This document shows, piece by piece, positions 11,420-23,559 of a stretch of 64,000 bases of DNA (position 1 is its first letter; each line of letters opens with the position of its first letter). Position numbers and translations under genes: made by a program. The stretch is from Earliella scabrosa (Eukaryota > Basidiomycota > Agaricomycetes > Polyporales > Polyporaceae): positions 1,054,001 to 1,118,000 of the forward strand of contig JABYQQ010000001.1 of NCBI GenBank assembly GCA_022605405.1. Direction: 5' to 3'. The notes beneath the pieces were generated by a model. The model did no database searches. It saw only the letters and a list, made by a program, of their open reading frames with translations, and was not told the DNA's origin.

Positions 11420-12480
11420 CACTCACGGAGGCGAGTGTTGGCCATTAAGTCTGCATTGTATTGTACCTCGCTTCTTCTCGAACACTATTAACTCTGAAAT
11501 CTCGTCGCGCCATCGTCGCTGACAATGACCTGCGCGCCGGTGTGGATCGTCGCCGGGGTCGGATACTGTTCGTGGATCAGTGAGGTACCCGAGCCTCAAC
11601 AGAGATTTTTGCTCACTTCGTTGTGCATTGGAATACTTTGCCATGTAACGCTCGCCCAGAAACGGTACGACTCGCCCCATTTCACGTTGTTCTGACGGCC
11701 AACGATGCGGAAGGTCCAGAAGGTCGGGAATGCGCACATTCGCCTGCCACGCGTCGTCCTGTAGAGATGCTGCACAGTTGCGATAGCCAGCGTTCGGGGT
11801 ATGACGACGCGCATGCATTTGTCATCGTTTGCGGATGTGACTGCTAGTACGAATACGACTGCATGACGGTAAAACTGAACGCCAACGCTCCAGCGAAAGT
11901 CGTGACAACATGAGCATCCGGGTGCATCAACCTTTCGCAGCTGCGCGCATCGCTGCATAGCAAGCAGGGGTCAGCTAGAGTCTTCCAGAAGACTGTTGTG
12001 TACAACGTACCGATGGCACTAGACGTCCATCGAAGGATTTGCGGGTGAACTTAGAAACGCAGCTCGGGCGCGAGCACTGCCTCAACGGCGGAATCACCTG
12101 TCCCGGTCGCGGTCCCGTGGAATTCGAGGTGTTGTGGACATGGGCCGCAGGTCTAGAGTTCGTGGGTTGTGAGATGCGGGGCCACGAACGACATAATTTG
12201 CGCCGTCTGAGCCGCATCCCAGTCGATTTGGTAGACGTTGTCGCGGGGACACGCCTCACACGTGAGATAGAGGCCGTAGTCCAAAATGTCCCGCTCCGTC
12301 GTGTTACAGTCTTGGAAGAGTCCACGTTGCGAGACCGTGTCCGCGGCAAGGCACCCCCAGATCATCGTCATGCGGGGCCCGGCGGGCCTGTGAAAGACTC
12401 CCCTGATGACAGAACTGGTGGTGCGGTCCACAGTTGTGGCGCCACAGCTCGAAGCTTGATTTAGCGCGATCGCACTGGGA
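11420..12480 (-). pseudogene. Unrecognised multi-exon family, copy 1
   Basis: Open minus-strand pieces include 12431-12153 (RMTMIWGCLAADTVSQRG, then CEACPRDNVYQIDWDAA) and 11958-11596. A diverged relative lies at about 15650-16640: both share gtacgtNgtacac followed by a gtcttc block and a tgcta...ag/cg intron end with a matching gatgcgcgc start (12010-11930 and 16155-16085). Frames differ and stops occur, so neither copy is convincingly intact. I do not recognise a domain. They flank the HET gene on both sides. Confidence 0.35.
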
Positions 12481-13232
12481 TCGTCTGAGTTGCGGTCACG
12501 AAGGGCACTGGGTGGACGATGGGGCGCAGCAGTCGCGTGTCGAGATTAATACGACTAGCACTCGCTACATGTCTGGAGAGAGCGGGAAAAATGAGGCATT
12601 GCAACTCACAGGCTCGCGACCGGAACAACCTGGGGTAATGGTGTCGCGACACAAGTTGTCAACGAGCTACTCGGAAATGATGGAGCGCCGTAAGCGGGGA
12701 TAGACATACAAAGCCAAACTCATTCGGTCCGATTGGGCCGGGCAATAGGCGCTAGTTGGAAATAACTTGAAGTAAGCAGTGATCGGCTATGTATCTGGTG
12801 TTCAACGTCAACTACTACCAAGGTCGCTCTTCTTGGCTCTCTGCTTGCACTGGTCTCAACGCTGCCATTTGTCTCACACTCTGTGGTACAGCCAAGTTTA
12901 AAGCATTACTCGCGTTGAAGGACCCGCTGATGCAGATGGGACTCAGGATGGTGGGACTGGCGGAAAGTCACGGTGCTTGAGCTTTGCTTGGTGCCATTAC
13001 ACCTTCTCCTTTGTCTGTGAGTATTCGGAGGTGACATACCTGTAGCTTGTTTCCTGACTGACTGGCTGATGACGCAGGTCTACAGAGTCAAGTACTATCC
13101 AGTTTCAACTTCCAATCCTCCCCCGAAACAGACGCGGCCCTGTGTCGCGGGCACGCAGGTCCATCTCCGTAAGTGCTCGTAGAACGAGATCAAATAAGGT
13201 GGCTCATATGACATCGTGTGCTGAAGATCCTT
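12481..13232. other. Upstream region of the HET-domain gene
   Basis: About 750 bases with no supportable gene. A short open stretch at 12789-12980 has no family features and is read as chance. No clear TATA box is seen. Confidence 0.45.
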
Positions 13233-15359
13233 ATGTGGCTCCTCAATTCTCACACTCTACGGCTTCACCACTTCACGTCTCCGGAAGACGTCAAAGAGGG
13301 CTATGTCATCCTTTCGCACGTTTGGAACGCCCAGGAAGACTCTTTCCAAGACCTCCAAGATATCCTCGAGTGGTGCGATCGATCGGGTCAGGATCCTCGA
13401 GGTTTCGTCACAATGAAAGTTTGCCAGTTTTGCGAGCTCGCCGAGTCGTATGGCTACAAGTGGGTCTGGATCGACACGTGCTGCATTGATAGAACAAGCA
13501 GCGCGGAGCTCTCCGAGACCATCAACGCTATGTATCAATACTATGCCCGTGCGCTGGTATGCTATGTCTACCTTGCCGATGTATACAACAACACCAACTC
13601 GCAAACGTACAAGCAACATCACCCTTCCCGGATCATAGCCTCCAAGAAATGGTTTACGAGAGGGTGGACGCTACAAGAACTTATTGCACCTCGCGCTCTT
13701 CACTTTTTCAACACGAGATGGCAATTCATGGGTTCCAGACGAGACCTTGCAGACGGACTAACAACCATCACTGGGATCCCTGCCACGGTTCTTCGAAGGG
13801 AACAGAGTCCGAAGGAGTTCAGTGTTGCTCAACGCATGTCATGGGCCGCAGGACGGGAGACGACCCGGGTAGAGGATGAGGCGTACTGCCTGATGGGAAT
13901 CTTTGGCGTTAACATACCCATCCTCTATGGAGAAGGCAGGACAGCATTCCGTCGCCTACAAGAGGAGATCATGCGGTGCACGTCTGATACCACAGTCTTT
14001 GCGTGGGGTGGCTCCTGCGACCTGGTATCCCTTAGCGGGTTTCCGGAGGACGCGCTTTCACCAGCCTTCGCAACATCCCCCGCTCAATTCAAGGCGTGTT
14101 CGAAGATAACGTCCGCATTGCGCCAGCTTGATCTCGCAACTCCTGTGAGTGCTGAACCATTCATCGGTGCGACGCTGTCTGACATGACGTAGTCACGTTC
14201 ACACAGACACAGAATGGACACTCATCGTGTTATGAAGTTCACTATGACGCCGCAAGGTATCCGTGCTCGCATACCTTTTGTTTATATTGGGGGTCAAGGC
14301 TTCGGAGACCTATCGTGGGTCGAAGAGGATACACACCTCTTCCTGGTTCTTAGGCACAGGGGCCCGACACAGCATTCCTTGCCTCTATATGACATCGGTG
14401 TCCGCCAGACAGACGCAGACTTGAACTTGAAGGACAAGAAACATCCGCGCTTCATACGGGTACCTCACACTTCTCGACCTCGCGAGCGGATTATATGGAG
14501 AGAGCTCTATCTTTCAACGAGGGCGGAACAGAAGCAGAAGATGCCTTCGTTGTACTTTCCTTTCAACCACAACTTCCCCGCTACTTTCCAGATCCCGGAA
14601 CACATCGTGACCGACTTCCTTCAACGTAGGACAATACGGGATGTCACTGTCAGCAACACACAGACGCGATTGTGGACTGGGAACCCTCCTCTCACCATCA
14701 CATTTCGCACTGATTCGCCGTGGGATTTTCTATACGTCTCCCTTCGTTTCGGGCGATGCAGCAAGTCTTCGGACACATCACAGGCAGACGGCCTGTGGGC
14801 AACAGTGGAAGGGAGCATGATCAGCATGGATATGTTGAGTGATACTACCCATCACACGTGTCCCGAGGACCACATACTAGCCTGGCCAGGCTTGAAGAAG
14901 AGGTTCGTGATGGAATATGCGCCCGAAGGGGGATGCCCAAAAAATCGCAGGGCAAAATGGGTGTTTGACTTATTCTTTCATCATTGTCTTCCTGCCGGAA
15001 CACTCCGTCTATATGACATCTACGATGACTATAGGCTTCTATTCGAAGAAGACAACTACCTTGACGACTATGACAATATGTCCTACGTGAAACGAAAGCA
15101 CCGTTGGGTCTGCCTCATCCACCATGCCCTTCAACCCCCCAATGAATCCCAACCCCCTTCGATGTCTAAACCCACCGCCGTTCATGAATCTCGTCCTTGG
15201 GGCAAACGCACCATCCGCTCAAATCGTTCACTCCATCAAGCGCTGAGATCATGGCTTCGACGTGCACTCACGACACAATGGCGCATTGTATACAGTCTAT
15301 TCACCATTCATCCTGTAAGTGACATCTGTGGTAGAATTCTCTTCATAAACAAATCATAA
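13233..15359 (+). CDS. HET-domain protein (heterokaryon-incompatibility family)
   Basis: The ATG at 13233 gives MWLLNSHTLRLHHF, matching the usual HET-protein start. The HET domain follows: EGYVILSHVWNAQEDSF, ESYGYKWVWIDTCCIDRTSS, ETINAMYQYYARALVCYVYL, WFTRGWTLQELIAPRALHFF and EDEAYCLMGIFGVNIPILYGEG. One intron (14145-14192, 48 bases) joins exon 1 (304 codons) to exon 2 (388 aa plus stop), about 692 aa in all. Exon 2 begins SRSHRHRMDTHRVMKFTMTP and continues the C-terminal region seen in HET-E-like proteins without a NACHT or WD40 part. HET domains trigger cell death on non-self recognition or act in other signalling; the partner here is unknown. A gtaagt near 15314 leaves open an extra 3' intron. 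Confidence 0.85.
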
Positions 15360-15649
15360 TTGATCATGACATACATAGCTGCAAGTTCGCACATACTACG
15401 AGTTTCCGCCATCCTGTATGTCTGATTGTATGGTCCCGTAGGGTCAGTTTCGGAGTGTGTGATACCACCAGCCCGTCTAGACCCTGACAGGCCTGGCAGC
15501 GCCACGACCGCCGTTGTCGGTACCCACGTTCTGGTCCCAGCTCGTCCAGGACGCATACGCATCCAGCCTCCGAAATCCACACCGATCCGCGCTCCTTCGC
15601 ACCTGTACGCGAGCGTGATGTCGATCCCGACAAGCCTCGCGTCGCCGAC
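15360..15649. other. Gap downstream of the HET gene
   Basis: Contains short open frames on both strands but no recognisable domain or site. Confidence 0.4.
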
Positions 15650-16640
15650 GCTCAGCATGGACTCGTATGGGCCATACGGCTCTTACTGGGAGGACTTTGT
15701 CCTATTCCGGGCGAGCGCTGGGGACGCGGTGTTGGACCTTCGGAGCGGAAGGGCCGGGGACGATTACGACCATATCCTAAGTGAACGAGCGCATGAGGCC
15801 TGGCTAGGCCACTCGGCCTTGTGCCAGAACGAGAGGAACGCTTGGAGCGAGACAAGGCGAGCGACGGGATGTCATGCCACAGTCTTCGATCGAGCCTTTG
15901 GCACAGGGCTCTGGTGGGGACGGAGGGGCGTCAATTGGGTTGTGTCGGTCACGCGCACGAGTCAACGACAAGGTCCACGGTCGTGGCATCATAGCCACGG
16001 AGGAATGAGGCTTCTTACGCCCCTGATGGCGAAACTAGAGTCGAACCGATAACAACAATCTGGACACGTCACCTGGTCGCATCAGCGCGCAACGCTAGAT
16101 AGCAGGCACCAGTCAGCGAGAGAACTGTGGAAGACAAGCGTGTACGACGTACCCGGCACGACGTTCATACACAGGTACTCCCCTCGACTGGAGAACGCAG
16201 CTCATCGCGCCCGAGCGCCGCCTCATGAGCAGCACAATCCGACTCGCGGTCGCTGAAAACGTTGTGTGGACATGAGAGCACAAGGCTCTATGCGTAGGGT
16301 CAGAGATAGTCGGACTGGGACCGTCCTGGGGGACGTGGTCGAGACACACGCCCCGCGCTTGAAACATAGGTCATGGTCCAAGGGAGCGTGAGACGGAGTG
16401 GATCGTCACCCGCCTGCAGAGGGCAGTAGCACGGAGCCCGGCTCGCTTGAGAGGGACTTGATTTGTGTGAAAGAATTGATCGTACGGTGTGGAGCGACAG
16501 CTCGGATCGACGACGAGTTGCGACCGTACTGGCATGATCCGTTGGACCAGTCACTTCGGATGGACGGTTACGAGTACCACGTGCGTGTGGAGTACATGAC
16601 CGAACGTTGTCGCACATGGCACTGTTGCTCCAGCTGAGGG
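15650..16640 (-). pseudogene. Unrecognised multi-exon family, copy 2
   Basis: Diverged partner of 11420-12480. The shared blocks are around gtacgtcgtacac (16155-16140) and tgctatctag/cgttgcgcgc (16100-16085). The minus-strand exon at about 16380-16220 reads MFQARGVCLDHVPQDGPS, loosely alignable with CEACPRDNVYQIDW of copy 1. Frames are interrupted. No function can be proposed. Confidence 0.3.
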
Positions 16641-17600
16641 AGCTTCCGCTCGGGTTTGAGTATGGCGTTTAACTCATGAAACCGGCCACAGGAGTGGTAC
16701 AGCAGGGCGGCGAAGGCGACTGAGAGAGGCGGAGTATTGCATGGTGTGTGGCGTGGTGTTGCAACGTCTTCGAGATAGTACGGGGACTAGATGAGGGGAT
16801 AGATAGCGCGGCACATACTGACAATTGGAACCATTGTAGGCACATCGCAAATGGGTAGGATCGGCGAGTGTCGAAGGCGAAAGGCGTGTTCTGGGGAAGG
16901 AGCCGGACGGTTAGGCGAGAGCTGGTACGTGTCTGCAAAAAGGCGAGTTCACGGCTATGGACAACTCTCCTGAGCAAGCCAGATGTATGGGAGCCCTGTT
17001 GTCATTGCGCCCGTAATGATCTCATGAAAGCTAATTAAATTGGCCAATCTGCGACGCCTTCTGCAAACTCGGAGTTTACTGCAGAGTACTTGACGAATGT
17101 CCTTGGAGGGTAACAGTAAGTTGTAACAGTGAAGCATGAATCATCAGAGACATGAGTGTTTACGCAACACTGAGTGCTCACCACTAACGTCGATGCCTGA
17201 AACCGCGGATCCGTACTAGCTGCGTCCTCTGCAGAGCCTGAGATCCTCCCAGCAACCAGTCGACCAATCGAGGTGAGTCGTCCCGAGCGAGATCACCGAA
17301 GAAAAGGTGCTGAAGTAAAGATCTCATCCCAGAGAGTGTAGGCACAGGTTCACATAGCGAGGGCGTGTAACTTCAGACTAGCTGGAATCGTCAGGCCGTT
17401 GCAGTGTCGTCGACGGTCATCGAGCAAGAAGTTCAAGCTGCAAGAAGTTAGTCGCCCCTGTGGACAAATAGAGCCAAATACATCGGGACTCACGGTCCGG
17501 TCCGGCGTCGGTGGCTGGTGTCCCGGCTAACTTTGATGCCACCCGACTCGCTCCAGCCTCGGCCAACTAATCGCTATACTATTCGTCATCTCATCCTGAA
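16641..17600. other. Long gap without recognisable gene
   Basis: About 950 bases, AT-richer than the gene block, with short unrelated open frames on both strands. No RNA gene, repeat or promoter could be supported. Confidence 0.4.
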
Positions 17601-17603
17601 CCT

Positions 17604-18625
17604 GTGCTACTTGAAGCAGGCTTGGTTGCCGGACACGAATCCACGGCGCTTTCTCTTGAAGGGTCGGCACTGTCCAAAGACATCCCCCCTCAGGACTGGC
17701 CGTCTGCGCTGGACCGACTTCAGGACATCATGATGGGACCTCTGGGTCACTATCATGTATCTCGGAAACTCGGATCCACCTCTTCCTCAATTTATCTCTC
17801 CTACCCCGCTGGCGTCTTCTTTGGCGATCGGTTTTACACTCTACGGGAACGATGGCTAGTGCGGTTGCAGAGCCTTCAAGTTCAGGCGTTCAACCAGGCC
17901 GACAGGGTGCTTGGGCTAGATTGCTCAGCGTTGCAGTTCCAGGAGTGACGCAGTGATGTGTGAGTAGTCGCACCCGGATGTGTCCAGCCTAACCTACTGT
18001 ATAGCTTCAGTCTGTCTGTCCAGCTCGGCCCTGTCGTATTACAACTCGGCAGTATTCGTAAGTCTCGCACAATATACACAGTAACATTGCCTGGACACTG
18101 CCTGCGGTGGCGACCATGGCACCGTTCGCCATCGTTATTCTCATGAGATGCTCCTTTTGCGCTCAACAGCATCGACGACATTGCCGACAAACAAGCTAAA
18201 TCGGGTCATCCTCCCACTTTGCACAAAATACGGCGCATGCGGTCAAGCGGGTTCCCATTGCGCATGATGAGGTGTGTGTGCTCGCTCATCTGGGACTTTG
18301 CTCAACTCCGCTCACTGACTCGCTACCATACAGTACCTATCTCACGGAGCCCCGAGATTAGTAGACCTCGATGTCGGCCTGCGCCTGTGCACACATCGAG
18401 CGTTGTGTTATCTCAGCATGATATATGCCATCTGATATTCATGGGAACACGCCAAAGCTCTCGAGCGTGGATGATTTGAGATTTCTTGTTAGCGTGTCGG
18501 GACGCCAATCCCCGTATGAGGCCCCATCCTTCCGATATCATTATCCTCATTCGCCCTGGCCTTGATTTGCGCTTCCGTGACATCATTACTCGCAATATCA
18601 GGACTGTGGACACGTCTTGTCCCAC
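17604..18625 (+). pseudogene. Protein kinase remnant, highly degraded
   Basis: The first open part (17604-17948) contains GPLGHYHVSRKLGSTSSSIYL, which aligns with the start of the SRPK-like kinases here (GPLGYYP, then RKLGWGQxSSVWL). A second patch at about 18490-18610 reads DFLLACRDANPRMRPHPSDI, resembling the C-terminal lobe signature with conserved NPxxRP. Between them lie stops, and no HxD or DFG motif was found. Most likely a decayed kinase gene, though it could be two unrelated scraps. Confidence 0.35.
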
Positions 18626-19010
18626 TTGACGATGTTACGCACAGGGTTGGGCGCCTTCTTGAGGAGGCTCAGGAAAACGTCGCGTGCTGTCCCCACAATG
18701 CATGCCACGCGGCGCGACCGCCGCTGACATTGCACAGCCGCCCCAGCATCGAACCTCGCTCTGCCTTTGTATCATCGTCGGCCCTGCGGAGGTAAGTTTC
18801 GCTATCGATCAAGGCAGGTTGACATATTGAACCAGTTCAACCCTCAGATCGCTGCCTTCGTCGACAAGTACGACGAATATCGCGCGGGTACATTGGCACG
18901 TAGACGGGTGGTGGTGCCATTTGTTCGACCTGACCGCGATCGTTTCCTCCAACTTCCAAGTCCTGGAGCCTACTCCGCAAAGAGCACAGCCATTGTCATC
19001 ATGATGGACT

Positions 19011-19315
19011 GCCGTGTATTTCTGCGACCTGTCCTCCGTCGTCTCATATACCATACTGGCAGCACTGTGCCGTTCCTGAGTGCTCGACGGAACGGAACGG
19101 TACAGCGTTCAACCGGGTGCACGTCTGCATCATCTCCGAGCCCTGCAGAGCGACGGTAGCCACCAGTGTGAGTCACTGCAGTATCATGATATGCAACCTG
19201 ATGATCGAGTCTTTCCCCGGAGTCCCTCGTGTAGAATATCATCGCCAAGCAGACGCTAGTACTCGCCCTTAACCCCTTGATTACATGGCTCGCAAGTGGT
19301 TCATAAAGGTAGCGC
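19011..19315 (+). pseudogene. SRPK-like kinase, copy 3, internally deleted
   Basis: Three blocks match kinase copy 1. The first is the leader MDCRVFLRPVLRRLI (19011-19060). The second encodes VHVCIISEPCRATVA (about 19108-19160; copy 1 has VHVCNISEPCGSTVA). The third, AATATCATCGCCAAGCAGAC (19233-19252), leads into the helix before the catalytic loop and ends in GSTAA-like decay at 19312. The glycine loop, beta-3 Lys and the whole C-lobe are missing. Stops occur. A plain deletion derivative of the same family. Confidence 0.65.
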
Positions 19316-19921
19316 TCTCCGCCTTGAGGACGGCAACTCTCCCCCGCCGCCGGCGAGTTCATGTCGCTGGGATAGGTCGGCATAAGTAGTGTCTAAACGG
19401 CGTGACGGCGACCATGCCACCACTGGCAGAGGTCATCGGTTACCAGTAGACGATCTCCTCCCTCTATCATTTATCCCCAGGCAGGTGGATTCGCCACAGT
19501 GGCAACATATGAAGGGAGTCGTCGTAATTGAAGATGCGCCAATAGATCGCACCGCCCATGCCACTGCGTGCCCTGTCTACCGCTACACCCTGGTCAGAGC
19601 TATACATGCAGTACTAGCTGGATCACGAGAGAAGTAGGAGGAATTTCATGCACGGAGGGAGAGGGTAACTAGGCTACTAGGCATATAGAAGGTGCGCATG
19701 TCACTGATCAGTGCTGTAGAAACTAACTCATGCGGACGAGGACGAGTAGAGACACAAGGAGGAGAGATAGGCAGAGAGAGGCGTGACGATGGTCAGGATA
19801 GGAAAGTGCCGGCGGGATTCCGGAATCACAGCTGGTACTGTCCGAGCTGAGTGTTGTCGCACTGGAGTGGCTTACCCGTAAGTGGGACCGCCGTGCCATG
19901 CAGTGGAGACTCGACTTACGT
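19316..19921. other. Gap between kinase copy 3 and orphan gene
   Basis: One plus-strand open stretch (19389-19637) shows no family features. The gap contains the 3' flank of the minus-strand orphan gene. Nothing else is seen. Confidence 0.4.
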
Positions 19922-21045
19922 CTATTTCTTCTGCTTCTCAGTAGAGCTGGCCGCATTCTGAGCCGCCTCGGCGGCGATCCGGGCCATCAAATTCTCCTTG
20001 AACACACGGTATCTCTCGTCGAAGTCTTGTGCGTCCTTGGCCAAGTAGAGGTGATGGGTGTCGGAAGTCCCCCCGTTGGGAAGAGTGCATGGTATCAACT
20101 GATCGTCCTTCGTGTACAACTTCACGTTGATGTGCAACTTCTCGTTAGGGTCAGTCCCACCCTCGTGCATAGTGCTCCTGTTGGGTGTTGACGGTCAGAA
20201 TTCCGAGTGGGATGACCTGACGTCGAAAGACTCACGTGATCACACATCTGTACGCCCCCAGCTCGTCCATGGTTTGACCGGTGGGGGTGTTCCTAGAGGT
20301 TGCAGCGTAGCTGACGATACTGCTCTCTATGAACTACCTGGCTAGAGACTTGATGGAGTATGCCCCGGTGAGAGCGTTGCTCCAATTAACATCGTGGATC
20401 AGCCGCTTGGCGGTGAAAGGGAATCTGTTCCACGACATTGGAGTGGTTAGGAAGTACTGGGCTGGGTACTCGAGAGTCCGGGGCTTTGAGTCAGGTCATA
20501 GTGCTCGAGCAGTGAGGCTACCTTTATGTGCCCGTGCGAAGGGATACTTTGGGTTCTTCGACCTCGAAATCGAACAGAATCGTGACTAGAGGCGACTTCA
20601 GGGTGTACATCTGCGGCAGCGCCCACACGATGAGCGGGTCGGAGGTAGTGCGAATAGCGAGATCCGCACCGTTTTTCAGATTCAGGCCTCCCTTATCGAA
20701 GTGCCATCTAGAAGCGTGTGGTATAAGGATGATGCCAGTGCATCTGAGCGGGCATCAATCATTCCCAAATGGCAAGAGAGTGAGTGAATACGGTTTCCGC
20801 CGTAGAAGCTGATACAGGCTCGGGGCCATGCCAGAGGTGCGAAGCTCGTGCTGTAAAATTGAGATTCCTGTTGTACTACTTTGGCATATTACTACGCCTT
20901 TTAGACCCCACGGCATCGCATTTTCAATGTCAGTTCATGACCGCTCGAAGTGGGACTCACTGTCTCGATTACTAGGCCTTGCCGGTGGCGAGGTTGTCCA
21001 AGTCCGAGGCGAGTCCGAGGTGGCTTGGGCAAACCCTGGTGACAT
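19922..21045 (-). CDS. Orphan six-exon protein, 250 aa, unknown function
   Basis: Splicing by eye gives a consistent model. Exons are 21045-20961, 20867-20792, 20707-20548, 20456-20338, 20292-20236 and 20177-19922. They sum to 753 bases with every phase matching. The protein has a Ser/Thr/Pro-rich start (MSPGFAQATSDSPRTW), then SLYQLLRRKPWHFDKGG, the core ADLAIRTTSDPLIVWALP, LFDFEVEEPKYFLTTPMSWN and MDELGAYRCVITSTMHEGG. It ends in an Ala/Lys-rich helix closing STEKQKK. No signal peptide or membrane segment is evident. I do not recognise the family. It lies between kinase copies 3 and 2 in the repeat-rich island. Consistent splicing argues for a real gene, but expression is unproven. Confidence 0.55.
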
Positions 21046-21816
21046 GCGTCCTACGACTCGGATTCTCACCGATTATCGAGCGAAGGATCGAGGGTACATG
21101 TACTAGTCACTTGCCCCTTTTGTGCACGCTAGTACGCCCTTCTGTCTGAAGCGAAATGAGAAGAACAGACAGCTTTGGATACGTATACTTACTACTGAAC
21201 AGGCAAGAGACAGAGTCAGGCTCACCAATAGTCCATTTACAATTGCTGAGAAGAAAGGCCCGCGAATCCAAATTAGTGCGTTCTTCGACGGTGAGTCAGA
21301 CTCACCGCCGCACGAATCGGACGCCTGAGAGCACGGGTATCGGATATTGGCTATCCTATACTCGTGGCACTGCCACCGCCAAGCCACCAGACGATGTACT
21401 GCTCTTCCTTCCTCACTTCCGCTGGCAGATTGGATGTGAAATGGGGTTTCTTGGGAGCACAGTCGGAGTATCAGCCTGTTCCGCCGTGCAGTCCGCAACG
21501 TCAACTCCTATGCTCGCGAACCTGGCGGCGCCAATTCTGACACGTGTGTGACCCGTTGATGCAGGTATGCATGGGCGTAGTCTCATAAGGGACCATGACT
21601 CACGACAAACACTGGTAGCCCATGTTCGAGTTTGTACATGATACACTGCAATCACGACTCCCCGAGTCACAGGGTTGATTGTTCCCGCCAACATTGCCCC
21701 TTGCGGTCGTAGTGACGTCGTCCGCATCATGAGAACGTGAGCATAGTGCATCACCATTGACATAGTTAGATTACGAACTTTTTCGAACGGCCGGCCTTAC
21801 AGTTACATGACATGTG
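21046..21816. other. Gap between orphan gene and kinase copy 2
   Basis: About 770 bases. Hydrophobic minus-strand open stretches (21103-21504, 21413-21763) cannot be joined into a recognisable protein. No other site is seen. Confidence 0.35.
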
Positions 21817-23471
21817 CTAATCCTGAGCTCCGCAGAGCCATTCATCCTTCAGAAGCTGAGAGGCGGTGGCCCGATGGTTTGGATCGATAGAGAGGCATTT
21901 GCGGAGGAACGCTAGGGTGGCCACGAAGTCCTGCTCGCCCATCTTGATCTCACTCCGCAGGCACTGCTCCAGAGAGCCGATAGGTGCTCCTTCGACGTGG
22001 AGCAAGTTACCTGGGGCCGCATAAGCTAGTGCGCATAGTGTGAGGTGTCTACGAAGAGGTTCTTACCATCTCCGTCAAAGAATTCACTGCACTTCTCGCA
22101 CCCGCGAAGGAATTCGGAGGGGAATGGTCCAAGACGCTCCGTAACGCTTGCGATGCGGGACGCGGTGGATTCGCCGGGGAACAGCGACTTGCCGGTGAGA
22201 AGGCCAAAAATCTGCCAACTGCGGTCTCAGTATACGAGCAGACAAATCCCAGTGGTGACGCACCATTATTCCGAAGGCCCAGATATCGACGGGCAGCGAC
22301 CAGACGCCACCGAGCATCATCTCTGGCGCTCGTAGTGAGGCAGGTGTTACAACGAGGGTTGTCGGCGTCTTTTCATCTGCGCATATGGCTACCGCGACGA
22401 TCAGCCTCACAGTAGCGGATAGCACGTGAACGTACCTCCTCCAAAGTCCCCCACACGGACACTGAGATTCTCTAACGAAGGCAGAAGGCCAAGATTGGGC
22501 AGAGGTTGCGTCTTCACGGTGATTATTGGACCATCCCAGATAGAGGGCTCGAAGCGCGGCGGGTATGTTTCCGATGGATGATCACGCAAAAAGTTCGATA
22601 TCTCCGCGACCCCTACGTCCAGCTGGACGAACAGATTCTCTGGCTTCAGGTCTGGAGGCAGGACCGTAAGTACAGCACAACGGGTATGGCTACAGCGTAA
22701 TACCTGCATGTATAACTTGCAAGCTATGTAGCAAGTCAAGAGCGAGTAGCGTCTGCCTGGCGATATTCTTGACAACATGCAGGGGGAACCGACTGTCCGG
22801 TTGCGTACGCTGCAAGCCGTATATCGTCGTTCCGAAAGGCTCGGTGATAGTGCAGACGTGAACCCCGTGGACGCTGCGTTGCTCCATCGAGGATTCGGGT
22901 ATGGCGCAGTGCTGGATGCCAGGGTGATTTCGTCCGTTCCCCGCCGAGAAGTCGTAGAAGCGATTGTAGACGCCGAACTCGTGATAGTGACCGAACATCA
23001 CCCCATAAGACGCATTGACTGTGAAGACCTTAATCGCAACATAACGGTCTTCACTGGGAGAGAATGGCTTGAGTGAAACGCACGATGACATCAGTTTGAA
23101 TCGCACCTGACTATTCTCGCTAACCAAACGCTCGAGTGTTGGCCCCAGCCAAGCTTGCGGACTATCTCGTACTTCTGTTTGGTGATGTCGTGGTGAAACA
23201 CCTGGCCGAGCTGGAGCGGGTAGTAACCTAGAGGGCCGCGCTCAGGACCAAGCATATGCGGCTCTTCGTCACAGAAAAACGACCCCGTGGCATCCTCGTT
23301 GATAATGACGGAGTCAAAATGAATAGATAGGGAGGAGGGACGAGCAACAGAGGAAGACATGTTTCGTCGTATCTGAGGATGCAAGCTGGTTATTGCAGGG
23401 CGGGTAGAAGAGAAGGTGCCCCGCTGAATGAGGTGACGGAAGACAGGTCGTAGAGATCCACGGCCGTACAT
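21817..23471 (-). CDS. SRPK-like Ser/Thr protein kinase, intact copy 2
   Basis: Six exons: 23471-23107, 23053-22704, 22651-22436, 22376-22264, 22211-22067 and 22010-21817. They total 1383 bases (460 aa) with all phases matching. Order: an Arg/Ser-rich leader (MYGRGSLRPVFRHLIQRG), DEEPHMLGPERGPLGYYP, glycine loop KLGWGQHSSVWLAR, YVAIKVFTVN, catalytic loop VIHADLKPENLF, VGDFGG, LRAPEMMLGGVWSLPVDIW, and SIDPNHRATASQLL. HAD replaces HRD, as in SRPK relatives that use HTD or HGD. SRPKs phosphorylate Ser/Arg-rich proteins; the target here is unknown. An internal ATG at 23360 (MSSSVARPSS) is an alternative start that drops the leader. The leader is conserved in the three copies and looks like a mitochondrial presequence; this is inference. 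Confidence 0.85.
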
Positions 23472-23559
23472 AACGCTGGCTGTAGAAAAGTCAACGGCCA
23501 AACACGTGTTGTGTCTATGAAGTGCTGCCAACGCATCACGCAACTGGTCCGGAACATCT

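Noticed and set aside
12789..12980. 63-aa hydrophobic frame before the HET gene
   Set aside because: No start context, no family, and not needed for the HET protein.
13218..13232. Upstream extension MLKIL of the HET protein
   Set aside because: It begins at GTG, not ATG; the first ATG at 13233 matches the family start.
16020..16060. ggttcgactc-like B box on minus, possible tRNA
   Set aside because: No A box or cloverleaf arms at the needed distances; treated as chance.
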